From: Lates calcarifer
Taxonomy: Eukaryota > Chordata > Actinopteri > Centropomidae
Length of the DNA: 64,000 nt
NCBI RefSeq assembly: GCF_001640805.2
Contig: NC_066851.1
Span: forward strand, 3,956,196 to 4,020,195
Direction: 5' to 3'
Position 1 is the first letter of the stretch. Each line of letters begins with the position of its first letter. The notes below the pieces were generated by a model, which was not told the DNA's origin, did not search any database, and worked only from the letters and a program-made list of their open reading frames with translations. Below, one piece after another: positions 39,117-51,416 of this stretch. The translations under genes were made by a program, and so were the position numbers.

Positions 39117-39142
39117 GTGTGTGTGTGTGTGTGTGTGTGTGT
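39117..39142. repeat. (GT)n microsatellite
   Basis: Thirteen GT units. Confidence 0.97.
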
Positions 39143-40743
39143 ATTTTGCACTAATGTAACAGATTCATACCACAGTGTGGCCTCTGACCCTAACAGGGTA
39201 AGATGTATGTTGTGTACATGGCTTCCCCAAAGACGACGCATGACTGTGGGTGGGCCACAGATCCTATGGGATCCATGAGAGAATGAGTTTTCAGTGTCCC
39301 AGGTGATTTGGCTCGGAGCCAGTGGTTCTACAGGGAGGGAAAAGAATTGTAGAGTTGGCCCATTAGTCATTGGACAGACAGGCAGACAGTAGAAAGGGAG
39401 GGTAGGGCATATTGGAGAGGGCATGTCTGGGGCAGCAATATCCAAAGGGTGGCATGGCTCCAATGTGTCCAATGGCTGGGTTGAATAGCAACTTCATGTC
39501 AAATTAATGAGTGTGAGTGGTTCACTTCCACGTCAAAGGACACATGCAACTTTTACATTCCAGTACACAACCGTGACTACGGACAAATATGGGACATGCC
39601 GACATGTGCCAAAACAACATAAAGACCAAAGACCTTTTGTTTTGAGTTCAGCCGTCATGTTGGCATCTCCACATGACTTTTATCAAACATTTAATCATTA
39701 ATTCCCAGAAATCCTGTACCAAGACTTCAGTAAATGCACACAGGAAGCTTATGTTTCCCAGTGCAGGAGCTTTTCGGTCAGGATTTTACTTTTAAGTTTT
39801 GATTTTCAGCTGCTGTGTGTGGCTGTATCCGTTTGACGAGTGTAAATCCACTAAATATCAAGTAGAAAAAGGTCAAAAGACTAAAATGTTAACGGATTAC
39901 AGTTGCCTGGTACTTTTTTGACATCCGACACTGGTGTTAACTCAGTCAGTTGTGTGCCAGCTCTCACTAGCTGCATGCCAGGAGTCAGCCAAAACAATGC
40001 CAATCCCCAAATCTGCACTCCATTTGGCATCTTGTTCCAGTCTGTACCAGTGTAGCACTGCTCCCCATTCGCTGGTGCCTGGTGCTTATGTAAGCCTGCC
40101 TGTACCTTCCTCCATGAATGAGGAATGGTCCTCATTTGTGAGACCCAGAAACAAAAAGTTGTGTGTTGAAGGCTTGCCTCTGATCTTTTATCCAGTAAAT
40201 CCAGTCTTTCACCTATTTGACTCATTTGTTTCTACCATTTTTTCATCATTGCTTCTTCAGTGTTGCATCCAGCTGGTATCAGCTGGGCAAAAAGATCCAT
40301 TCACCCATCCATGTATTACACACAAGATGACAAGAGTACTTGCTTAATGTTGAAATAAGGGGCAGGCAGAAGTATTGGAAGAGAAAAGGATCGAGGAGAA
40401 GGAGGAGAGCAAGATGCATTTTAATGCAGGATAACACTGCAGAGGCTGTAGTTGAGGAGAAAGATGTAGTGTAATGTGCAGGATAAAAAAAGGAAAGGGC
40501 AGACAGTAGGTGAATGATGCAGCTTTTTCTTGATTTGGTTGAAGTGTGTATTCAGTGTATTCAGAAGGGAGGGGATAAAACAGGAGCCTCTTTTCTATCT
40601 GATTTTGCATTTGGTACTAAAAGCATTGTGTAGTGTGGCAGATGTTGGGGAGAGAATTGAAATTATGCAGGCACAGATGTTTGAGAGACTGATCTGCGCA
40701 TTGCTATGCTATTCTTCTATTCTGCTCCTCTGTCTCTCGTCTG

Positions 40744-40786
40744 CACACACACACACACACACACACACCAGCAGCAGCAGCAGCAG
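40744..40786. repeat. (CA)n followed by (CAG)6
   Basis: About 12 CA units run directly into six CAG triplets at 40769-40786. Only a chance frame crosses them, so the CAG run is not a coding polyglutamine tract. Confidence 0.95.
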
Positions 40787-43700
40787 CCCGTCTCTTCTCA
40801 CTACCGCCCCCCTCCTCCCTCCTCCTCCTCCACTGACCTACTTCCCGTTGCTGGGGATGAGGCGATGAGGTAGTGGGCTGAATGAGAAGTGGCAGCAGTA
40901 TCTCCCTTTATCCCTGCCTCCCTCCCTTGCCTCCTTCTCATCTCTCTGTCTCTCTTTCTGTGCTCGGCTGCTCTTCCAGACCCTTCAAACACAGAGCAGC
41001 CACCAGGCTTCTCTCTCTCTGCTTCAGGGCTGTTGGTGTGTGAGTGTGAAAATACTGCATGTGTGCATGTGCTTACATCTGAATCCTGAGTGGGTGTGTC
41101 TGAATTTTGAAACGTGCAACATGTGACTTATATGGCTGTGCACGCACACTGCAGTGTGCTTGTTGCAACTGCATGTAAAGCAGGGAATCATCTAAAAGTG
41201 TGCGTTTTGCAGAAATTCTTGTCTGTCACGATGAACAGTCGGCAGTGACAAATGTCTACCAAACCTCTTCCTGCATCTCCCATTTTGACACACACAGATG
41301 GTTTCAATGAAGCACTAGCCTATAGAGGTCCAAGAACTTTCACTCTTCCAGTGATCGCTCCTTTTCCTGTGACTGCTAACACAGCCATACATACATACAT
41401 CTGTTTCCCTGTGACGATCAGGGAAAAATAAGGAAGTCTGTGTGTGTGAGTGCATGTGTGTTCAGGTTTCCAAGTCATGAGTGTCGGATGTGTGACAAGT
41501 CACTGACAAAATCACTGACAAAAAAATATGCTACACCAGCACCTTTGAAATGGCCTCATTTACACAATGTATCTTGTCTGTAAGATATGCATTAACAAAA
41601 AATGATGTAAAAACAATTCATTTGTAATTGTAGGGGGAGGATACATGTTGGAGCCATTTCTTGACCAACAACAGTTTATTCACCTGCCCAGTACTTCTGT
41701 GTGGGACTTTTGGCTATGGTGCTACTGTAGTTGCCAGACATGACTGGTGAGCACAGGTTTTGGGTTTGCTCTCTTTATATGCATGATTACACTAAACCTG
41801 GCACCCTCTGTAATGACAAGCCTTTGGGAAGCTGCTGGTCACTGCACCAGGCTGTTAGCCAAGTAATAGTTCTAGTACTTAAATCTTAAGTTTAGTTTAA
41901 TTTGGTACATTTATTTGTCTAGGACCGGGTGCAAAAAATGTTAAGGGTTAAACAATATACAGCTTTAGATGTTGATATGTATTTTATTTATTTATTTCTT
42001 CATTTTTTACCATGGACAGAGCATTGCAAGCTTTTTGCCCCTGCATCCAGTCTCAATGCTAAGCCAGGGTAACCATGTCCTTACTTAAGCTTTCATATCT
42101 CTCTTTCACAAAATGTACTTACAGAAAAATAAGTACAATGTCTCGGAAAGGGAAACCACAAATGTAGAGAATGAAGGGACAGAGGAGTAGAAAATGGGAA
42201 ATGAAGATGATAGGGAGAGGAAGTACCAAGGAAAAATGACAGATGCTCTTGTCAGAGGGGGGTTGATGGAGGGAATGTCACTCCATTCACCCTGAAAGAG
42301 AAGATTAATGGAGATGACAGTGAGTCAGAAAGAGAGAGAAAGGGATGAAATAATGGGAGATAAGAGGGGCTCTCAGGGCACATATGGCAGTGGACATGGT
42401 CAGTTTAGGTTGTGTTTGTGTAGTGACTCCACCATGCAGAGAATAATAAAGAATGACAAAGGTTACACATGCACATAGTCAGTAATGTCCTTGCTTCCTT
42501 ATATTTTCCTTTATATATAATATATACTGTATTTCAGTGTGTACATAGTGAATGTGTGTATTTGGATTCCTTGGCCTAGTTTCCATGGGCATGGACTGGA
42601 AGCAGGCCAGCAGGACTAGTGTTGAGTGAGGACTGGCCGCACGTGGGGCTCTGTGGGAGAGTGAAGATAGAAGCAGACACACACACGCATATATACACAC
42701 AGACACTGGACAGGAGGTTTAGGTTGTGCTTTCTGCTGAATAGTTTTAAAACCCCTGCAGAGCAGCCTCTTTTCCATTAGGCTCCACCAGCTGTCCGCAA
42801 CAATAACTAACTCGCCACCATAAAGATTTGGCACCAGCTCATACTTTATCTTATAGTGATAAAAACCATGAAAAGCTGTCACCGCTAATAGTACGAGGCA
42901 AAGCTTTTTCAAGTGTAAATGTATGGGGGGGGGGCTCCATAATTTCCCTCCTTGAAGTCAGCTTTTTTTTATTCTTTCATCTCCTCGTTTGGAAGTGCTG
43001 TACTGTTTCTTTTTTCCCACTAACTCACCCCTCAGTGACTGCAGTGAATCTGCGCCTATATAGTACATCCATGCAGTTTCCAGCATGTCAGCATGTCATA
43101 CATAGTCACATCTGGTTTGATATAAGTTAATGCAGCATCTGTAACTTGTTGAGCACCAAACCTGATGCATATGTGACAGTTGTCTTAGATTGGTACCACT
43201 CTGCCACTGTTTGGGGAAACACTAATAATGGAAGGTTTAGACATAATTTTGAGACTAGGGCCTTTGCTGCTATTTCAAGATTGCTGGCAAAATAATTCTT
43301 ACTTCTGTAGGTTTGTTTCTATAGGATCAGAGATGTGTATGCTTAATGTTGTAGGACAGTAAGAGAAAACTTTCTGGATGTAATTATATCATACAAAGTG
43401 AGAAGCAAGTGCAAACTCATTTGGTAAATTAATAACTAAAGCACAGTATAAGTATCAGAATCATCAGTCTTAAAGTGACACACACATCCATGCAGACTTT
43501 CATGACATTATTCTACTGCCTTCCTATGTTCATTCAAAACCAATATGAGGTCTGAGGCAGCCAAACCAATATGGAATCTTCTAAAGTTACAGTTTATTAG
43601 TGCAAATTTGTGTTACTGTCCCTCTGCCTTTGCTAACTGCTAACTGGTATACAGTTTCTGAGGCTCTGCATGGCCAGTGTCACCTCAGCTACCATGCAGA

Positions 43701-45591
43701 TGCAGTATCAAATGTACCACACATACAAGCACACATATACAAGATGCCACACATGCTGTAATTGATTCAGCACACTGATGCAATGGCTGTGAAACAGGCC
43801 CCATATTTGAAGGTGATTATATAGAATAATTTAAGGTACAATACGTGTAAGAAAATAAGTCAAGTAATGGTTGCACACGCATTTCCATGTTCAAAAATAC
43901 CAGAGAAAACTTTGGTGGCTTTTCATTTAAAATAGCCTCCAGTTCACTCGTTGCTGTGCACAGCTCTGCTCCTTCTGCCTTGAGAGGGGTGGCAGATTCA
44001 AGGAAGCGGAAAAAGCAAATGAGCAAAAGACGAAAAGGGCAAAATGGAAATGTGGTGTTTTCTCTTTTCATTTTTTCCCCTTTAAGCTCCTGTTGAGGGC
44101 CCAGCGCATTCATAAAGAATTTACCATCCGGCTATTTTTAGACGGCGCAGTGAGAACTCCTACGCTGAGCAAATGTGTGAGAGAGTGATGGCGGAGAGTT
44201 GTGCTCAGTCAAGATGTAGTAGATTGTGGCTTCATGTGGAAACTGAAGTCATAAACTTTCACAGCCATATTAAACAGATGGGTGCAAAGCTCTAGCCATT
44301 ACTTAAGGCTTGTTTGGTTATGTACAAATATCAACAAAGCTTTTTTAAACCTTTCTGCGTTGGTCTTGGTTCTGTGTTCTCTTTGGAAACTTCATGGACA
44401 TTTTTATTGTATTTGACATAAATGGCTCCAAAATTGATTTCTTGGTCAAATATTTCAGCTGGATGTGCACGTCCATGGTATTTGCATAACAGGCTTGAAG
44501 TCCATTCATTCACAAATGCAGAAAAGTTTTGCATAAAGGAGAGTTTTAGCAACTGTGTGAGTTGTTGTGGGTGTACGCTCACATTGTGGAAGTGTGTGTA
44601 TGCCGGACATAATATAAGAGAAAAAGAGTGTATTATTCATACAGCGAAGACCACCCATATCCTTTTCGTGGCATTGAGGAAATCCTCCAGGGTGTCTTGG
44701 CCCATTCAGTCCTCTGCTCCTGTTGTAGTGGTTGTCATTCATTACTGTCCATATACACATATACATATACACAGTGTCTGCTCCATTGGAGGAGTGAGGA
44801 CACTGCTGGGTCAGCTCCCAGAGCATGTCTACGCAAACAACACACACAGATACACACTGCATAGGCACCATTGTACCTCAAAGACAAGAGGTTTCTTTGT
44901 AGAGTCTCAAGAGCAACCGATGTCAAGATGAGGATATGATGGCAGCCCCCGCTGCCTCTGTGCTCTCTTGCCTACACAGCAAGAACATCTCTACCCTGGC
45001 ACAGGTTCATATAGACACAATGAAGGGAATAAAGAATATAAAATGAACCGTTACTAATAGTCTTGCATTTGCTACTTCCTTCTTGGTGATGGTAGTGCTT
45101 TCTGTATTGGTATGGCCTCAATGCTGAAGCATTTCTGCAGCTGTTTTTCCAAGGACTGCTTTTTAATCATTATGTATTTCCAGTGCTGCAGTGTCTTCTT
45201 GCTTGTATTTTCTTTTGATGAAGACTCCTTAAGCACCATTTTCCTTTGTTTGGCCACAGTGGCTGTTGCTGCTCATGTATCTTCCTGTATTTTTTTCCAA
45301 ACAAACTTGGGCTGCTGGAAACATAAATTGCTTTGCTTCCTGTGTACTACAAATAATTCTTTCCAAGGAAACATCGACCAGAAACTGGGTGTGTAGATAG
45401 ACTGAGTCTCCGTTACTCTATATTTTTGCTTTTTTTTTGTTTTTTAGTACTGTACTGTATTGGATGCAATGTGACATTAAACATGGCTGATAAATTCTAA
45501 GTCATTCTTAATAATACCTGGGAAACTAAACATGTACCAGATGGCATTGTCTCTGTGTAACCTTTTCTGTCCTTCTGCTCCTCTGTTCCAG

Positions 45592-45709
45592 ATCATGCCC
45601 CCTAGATAGCAGCCTCATCCTCCTCTCCACTCCCCCTCCCTGCCCTTGGCCCCTTCCTCTACCTTCCTGGTCCAGCGCCACCACTGCCACCTGTGTCACC
45701 ACAGCAATC
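45592..45709 (+). other. daam2: daam2 5'-UTR part of the start-codon exon (proposed)
   Basis: A strong acceptor (pyrimidine run ending ctctgttccag) at 45591 would open the start-codon exon here, giving 118 nt of 5' leader. The leader is extremely pyrimidine-rich. It contains a second acceptor-like site, caccacag, at 45704 only five bases before the ATG, and a weaker one (ggtccag) at 45674. The true exon edge is therefore uncertain. If 45591 is used, the leader includes a five-codon upstream ORF at 45595-45609. Confidence 0.55.
45595..45609 (+). promoter_or_regulatory. minimal upstream ORF (Met-Pro-Pro-Arg-stop)
   Basis: The codons ATG CCC CCT AGA TAG lie 115 nt before the daam2 start and in a different frame. 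Its context (ATC before ATG, then CCCCC) is nearly identical to that of the real start, with A at -3 and C at +4 in both. It is only transcribed into mature mRNA if the acceptor at 45591 is used. A short uORF of this kind could lower daam2 translation, but that is inference. Confidence 0.4.
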
Positions 45710-45877
45710 ATGCCCCCCAGGAAGAGGACGCGGCCGGGCCTGGGCTTCCTGTGCTGCTTTGGCAGCAGCGAGCCCCCAGAGATCAACTTGAAGGATAGTG
45801 TGCCCCTGCAGCTGCTAGAGTTCAGCGCCCCCATGCCGCCCGCTGAGGAGCTGCATGCGCGTTTCTCCGAACTGGTG
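45710..45877 (+). CDS. daam2: daam2 first coding exon (residues 1-56)
   Basis: This exon encodes the extreme N-terminus of a Daam-family formin, a cytoplasmic protein that binds Dishevelled and Rho GTPases and nucleates unbranched actin filaments downstream of Wnt/planar-polarity signals. The 56 residues begin [18 protein letters not shown], continue through PEINL and end in RFSELV. By recall, vertebrate DAAM2 starts with a basic MAPRKR-type stretch, then [15 protein letters not shown] and FAELV. DAAM1 instead has an ISFIFCCF-type stretch and PEIT, so the DAAM2 paralogue is favoured. The start has A at -3, and there is no upstream in-frame alternative in the exon. The exon ends after GTG (Val) and is followed by gtgagt. 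The junction is phase 0 and joins DEL in the next exon, as in the known protein. The exon is GC-rich against AT-leaning flanks. Read-through into the intron would stop at 45985. Confidence 0.93.
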
Positions 45878-45906
45878 GTGAGTAAACATGGAGTAATCTT
45901 TTTTTT

Positions 45907-46100
45907 TTTTTTCTTTGGGGGGGGCTTTTTGCCTTTATTAGATAGGACAGTGAAGAGAGACAGGCAATGCACGGAAAGAGAGTAGGGGAGTGACATGCAG
46001 CAAAGGTACAACTGGATCGGGAGTCAAGCCAGGGACTCACTGCTCAGGGCACTAGGGCCATGCTGGAATATTCCCTAACCATTCAGCTATCGCCCCACAT
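45907..46100. repeat. dispersed teleost repeat
   Basis: After a T run and an eight-base G run the sequence reads GCCTTTATTAGATAGGACAG, then a GA-rich stretch, GGGGAGTGACATGCAGCAAAG, then GGGAGTCAAGCCAGGGACT and CTATCGCCCCAC. By recall, this succession is a very common dispersed repeat in percomorph fishes. It has no coding capacity. The exact family could not be named without a repeat library. Confidence 0.6.
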
Positions 46101-49100
46101 GGAGCAATGTTAATATATAGTTGAGCAATCTGGTTCTAGACTTGGGCTTAACTCTTAACAAGAAAACATATTGAAATTTGATTTGTAGTAACAGAGTGTC
46201 TTGTTAATTTTGAGATATGGACTCATAAAACCTTCAGTTGTTTCAGTAGTGGAGCAGAATGCAGTTTTGTGCTGTTGTGAATTTTGCACTAAGGAAAAAA
46301 TACTAAAATTAGTCATCAAACTGAAATTCTGCTCATTAAAGCTGAAAACACTAGAAAAATATATGAAGTTGGCTCAAAACTGTGTTTTGGTACTATATAA
46401 ATCCTGGAATTTTCTTTTTCCCCAGTGCTGAGCAGCCCAATTCTTCTCTATTTGGTAGTTGCTCATTGTCTCGACCAAATAGGATTAGGGACAGGAATTT
46501 GAAGGGATTGGGTCGTGCGGAGAGCGTCTTGATGGTTCGGATGAGGCCATGCCCCAACCCCACCACTAGCACTCCATTCAACAAATCCAGAAGCCCATCT
46601 TTCCCAATACATGCAGCCCACCCATTTTCTACAGTTCCCATCTCGTGCACAGATCGCGCTTGTTAGCAAAGGTTGTTGGTCTGTACCAGTGCCAAACTGG
46701 CATGGCTGTGTTGGCATGTGCCCATGGTGCAGAGAGGGATCAGGGCACAGCTGTCAGAAAGGAGAAGTCTGCTGTGGGTTTACAGCTGCCATGCAAGCTG
46801 GTTCTGGCTTTGCTGGAAGAACAGGGCTTTGCTGTTTCTGTCTCTCTGTTTGCTCAGTTCCTGTCTCTTGGTCTGTTTCGGTCCTGTCTGTCTCCATCTC
46901 TGCGTTTCTATCGTCTCCTTCAACCTCAGATTTCCTGCCTCTCTCTGTCTCCGTCTGCTTCTCTCAACAATGTGTTCAGCAGCATTGCTACAGGACTGCT
47001 TCTGGCGCTGATGAGTCTTAGTCTTGGGGAATGCTAAACTTCACTGCCTGCAGGATATATCACTCCTCCAACTGTCAAAATCAATTCTAGAGATTAAGTG
47101 AAATTCCATTTGTGATAGGAAATTATTCACTGTTATCAAGGCAGATGTTTTCCCAGTGGGAAACCTTCCCCCTTTTTCCAGCTAATTGACCTGATTTGAC
47201 CCTAAATTTGCCGTTTAGGCTCCTCAATAATCACTGGTAATGCACAAGCCATTAAACCTCATATTTATTGGCTTGATTAGAGAAAATTAAAAGTTAGGAT
47301 TGTAGCAATCAAATATTGATTGCTTCAATCAGTGTTCCTAGACCGGAATGACATAATGCCCTTTTAGCTGTGTAGCTTAGTTCTGAAGGACCAGCAGGCT
47401 GCTACTTGACATACTTGATGCCCCATGCTGTCTGAAACAAGCTTCCATGAATTGGACATGAAGAAAACTTTTAGAAAAATAAACAAAGACATGTATTGCT
47501 GGGATAAAAACAGAAACATGCTTGTCATATGGCAGTGCTTAGCCAAATTACAGCAGTCCTCATGGTTGAGAGGACTGAATGACCCACAGCTTATTTTGGG
47601 GTAAATATCTGAGCCGACAATGAAACTGACACAGATGCATGAGCTGAGGAAAAAGAGGAGCAGAGGGATTCTTCCCTGATCTCAAAACCTCTTGACTTGC
47701 AGCTTTTCGACCCTGGAGAGAAAGAGGATTTGGCATTTTCTCGTTGGATCCGGGCCCTTCCACATGTTGTGAATAGATTATTCTTAAGATGGTCGTTGGA
47801 CGGCTGCATCTGATGGTGTCGTTCACAAGCTTAGATATTTTGTCTTTGGGGTAATGTCTGTGTTGGACTCGGGTTCATCTGGTCTCTGCTCTACAGCAGA
47901 ATTTCAGCACTGAATGCAAATCTCATACTAGAAAGTTTGAAAAGGAAAAAATGATGTTCCAGTTAGATGATCACTCAACCTGTGACAGTTTGATTCATGT
48001 CTGCTTTGATTGGATGACCAGTGCACAAACTGCTTCTACCTAACGATGGTCATCTGGCCAAGCCATTGGTCCTCCACATCTGTTTTACTGATCCTGCAGC
48101 CGACATGCTGACACATTTGACCAGTCGTCCAAAAATCTGTACAACTAGACCTCGAGCAGTCGCTTAGTCTGGACACACTGCTTGTAACACAAGCAGAGAG
48201 TCGATGTAGGGAGGCAAGGACCTGTGCCACAGGGGAGGAAATAAAGAAAAATAAGGAATAACATAACATAGTGAGTTTCCATAGAAACGGGAGATGAAGA
48301 TTATTGTTATGAAAGCCTTTCCTGAGGAGGAGAATGAGACTCAATGGAGCCTCTGGTGTGGGAGCGACAGATCTGGGCCAAACGGAGGAGTAAACCACCT
48401 CCACGTGTCTTCATGTCTGTAATGGGGTCTTCCACTGTGTCTAGAGACTGCACAGAGCACACTCAGCTTACACTGTTAGTGGAGGAAAAGACTTAGAGCT
48501 GCCTTGTCTGAGGAATATTATATGAAAAATTGTTTGCCACAAAATCCATAGCTGTAACTTGTCTGATATACTGTGGCTGTTGTCTGGAATACTAAATGGA
48601 ATATGTGATATGATGTGTACTATCCCTTTTTTGGAAGATCACCTACTTTGGATGATATAGGTAGAATACAAAAAAACAGACACATTACTATATCAAGGTA
48701 CAACTGCAAGTTATGGTGCCTCAGAGCCACAGTCTCCACACCTGTTGTCAATTCATTGGATGAGTTCTTGAATGTATAACCTTTAAGCAACCTCTACTAA
48801 CTCTGCTACTTTGTGCAAAACACAGGAGCATTTAATAAGTGATGTAGTAATGCAAAAGAGATGACTTATTGTCCTTGGTGTGTAGCTCACAAAACTAGAA
48901 TAGAATAAGCATGTGTGGGATCCATCCTTGGTTCCCCTGTGTAAATACTGCCAAATTTGCAACACTTCATCCTAGAGAAAGTCTGAAGAATAAACCTGGT
49001 TCCAAGTCTGCCATAACCCTATATGAAAGCCTCCTGTGCCTGATAATGAATGTTACAAACCCATGGAAATGAACCTGGAAGCAATCGCCGCTGATTTGGA

Positions 49101-50931
49101 CACAAACAAACACCACATCAGAGGGGCTAATGGATCGCATCAGTTAAACTACACATTTGCATCTGGCTGCAGAATTTCCTGATAGCAAATGTACTGTAGT
49201 TCTGGATTCTGTCCTTTGGATCCGGGTGCAACAGTTTCTTTCCACCAATTCTTCAAGTCTCGCATGCATACTTGATATATAGGCCATGTGTGAAGTTTGG
49301 CAGTTTGTTTTAAGAACAGTGAGCTTTATTTTGTTTATTAATGCAGTTCCTTGCTAATAGCATTTCATCAACAAATGTGGAGCTGCTCTCATATTTAGGT
49401 ATTTGAAAATAGGTTCTGCCCAGTCAATTGAGTATTTGGGTTCTCGCTGGTGGCAGCTTGGTAAACTAAATGCATTTTTTTTTTTTCTTCAAAGAGAAAC
49501 CAAAGTGTGAGGTTGTTTGGGGACAACTAGACAGGCATTTACAAGTTTCAACTGATAGCAATAAACACATTGCGTTTACTGCTGAAAGATCGGCATATGG
49601 CCACAATGTGTTGACACATTTGCAAGATTCTGAACCCAACTACACAGTGCCACTGAACCAACACAGTCAAACATTTTAAAAAGAGAGAAAAGTAAACACA
49701 AAAAGACAAAAGTGCCAAAGATTTAGAGGCACTCAAGGGGTGGAGAAAGTGCTGTGAAATAGAACTGAATGCAGTGGCTCAGTTTAGACTTCAGTTGTGA
49801 GGAAAGAAAGCTGCCAAGCCTGACTCAGCATCTGCATGGCATTATTTGTTTGCATACAGCACAGGTAGCAAATGAATCTTCTCGTCAGTGTTTCTCCAGT
49901 TACTAAAAGGGAAAATCCGGTCTTTCACCCATCTGCAGCAAGTTGAGATGAGAGAGGATATAATGTACAGCATATTTAGCCAAATTGGCGCAACTGAATC
50001 AGGTCTACTAGGCCAACATCTGGCAAGTACAGCACTGGCAGACATCAGATTAGTGTGTGTGTTCTCTTTGCCTTCCTCTCTGCCCTCTTTTTCTATCTGC
50101 TTTATTTGTCTCTTTCCCTGTGTGGGAGCCTCATTCTTTCTTTCTCTGTCTCGTAATTTGGGACAGTTTTAATCCAACCACTCTGGGCGGTGGTCCAGCT
50201 GTCCAGTGTCAGGCACTGCATCTGTGCGCCACAATTTTTAATGGCGTCCACTCCATATAACTCCCAATCACTGTTTTTAGTAGCATGTAAATTATGTTCT
50301 CAAAGCACTGAAGGTAAAATTATCCTTTCTCATTTGAAACCTCAAATGTTTCCAGGAAAACCGGACTCTTTAAAACATAAATTGTGTCCTAATGTTCCCT
50401 CCACTGTGACTTGAGCCGGACGCAAATCAAAAATGTGTTGTGTAACAGGAGGGAATGGAAATGTTCTCCACCCTCTGAGCCATTGGGAGTGAGTTTCCTC
50501 CAGTGTACACCCTGGGATGCACCCTCTTTCCTTTCTTTTTTCCTCTCTGTCCAACCCTTGCATTTGTCTGGCTTCCCATTTCTAATGCTCTCTTCCTACC
50601 TCTGTTGTGAAGCCAGTTCTTTCTGTCCTGAGCCAAACTTATCGTGGAACTGGTCAAGCCTTATTTGGATGAGGCAGTGGGCTAGCAACGGCTACTGACT
50701 GACTCATCAAAGAGAGGATACTATGACTCATCTGAATGTTGCAAAGTGGTGTGAGCCCTGTGACTGTTTGTAAGCGGATGTAAAGCGGCTAAATTCATTC
50801 TCACCATATCTTAAGAAGTTGGAGTCTTGGTCCTTTTTTTTGGTTGTGGTAAATGACTCAGAGACTGCCTTTGCCTTGTGAAAAAACCTCCAGGAATAGC
50901 TGTGAGGTTGGACCTGATGCAACAGGCACAG

Positions 50932-50957
50932 ACACACACACACACACACACACACAT
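50932..50957. repeat. (AC)n microsatellite
   Basis: About 12 AC units, followed by a short imperfect extension to 50965. Confidence 0.97.
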
Positions 50958-51416
50958 ACACACACTCGAAGAGAGACTCACTGAATCTCGTTTGGGTCAA
51001 TAATGGCAGCTACAGCTTCCTGTGAGTCCCCTGGAGACCTCATATGACTTCCTGCCATCTTGCCTGTCTTTCCTCTGCCTTCCTGCTGTGTCCAGAGACT
51101 CCTGCAGGATACATATACAGTGTATGTCTGCATGTTTGTGTCAATGCTACGTCAGACTGACCCTCTCAGCTAGTATTGTACACTTCACATGTGGTAAAGA
51201 CATTCATATTCAATGTGGAAATACCACTTCATGGACACACATGCACACGAAAGGGTGTCATTCCTGGATCGCACACATTTCCCATCGAGGTGGAAAAATC
51301 TTCTGACCACGTTCTTGTTCTCTTCATTCAATCACACTTACTCACTCAATGACCCCTTGTCTTCCTGTCAGCTTTGATTGCTCTCTTTATTTCAACACAC
51401 ACACAGACACTTGCAT

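Larger units (their letters stand above)
32624..45591 (+). other. putative 5'-UTR intron before the daam2 start-codon exon
   Basis: No coding exon was recognised. It contains the microsatellites at 35259, 39117 and 40744, repeat copy 2 at 37741-37936, and a pyrimidine-rich stretch at 40787-40990 with acceptor-like sequences. Reading frames of 138 to 169 codons at 38418-38834, 38981-39472 and 44422-44931 look like chance. Confidence 0.5.

Noticed and set aside
38981..39472. 163-codon reverse-strand ORF
   Set aside because: It crosses the (GT)n repeat at 39117 and has no domain similarity.
40769..40786. CAG6 as a coding polyglutamine tract
   Set aside because: It lies outside any supported exon and is contiguous with a CA repeat.
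40787..41089. Possible additional 5' exon in a pyrimidine-rich stretch
   Set aside because: Acceptor-like sequences (ctgctcttccag, ctgcttcag) exist, but the donor candidate (gtgtgtgag) is weak and the pyrimidine richness alone produces such matches.
44422..44931. 169-codon forward ORF
   Set aside because: No recognisable motif, no codon-use signal, no exon borders, and an overlapping 121-codon reverse ORF of equal quality. Best explained as chance in a long intron.
45526..46011. 161-codon reverse-strand ORF over the daam2 start exon
   Set aside because: It is the antisense shadow of a GC-rich exon and a homopolymer-rich repeat. The forward strand gives the clear daam2 match.
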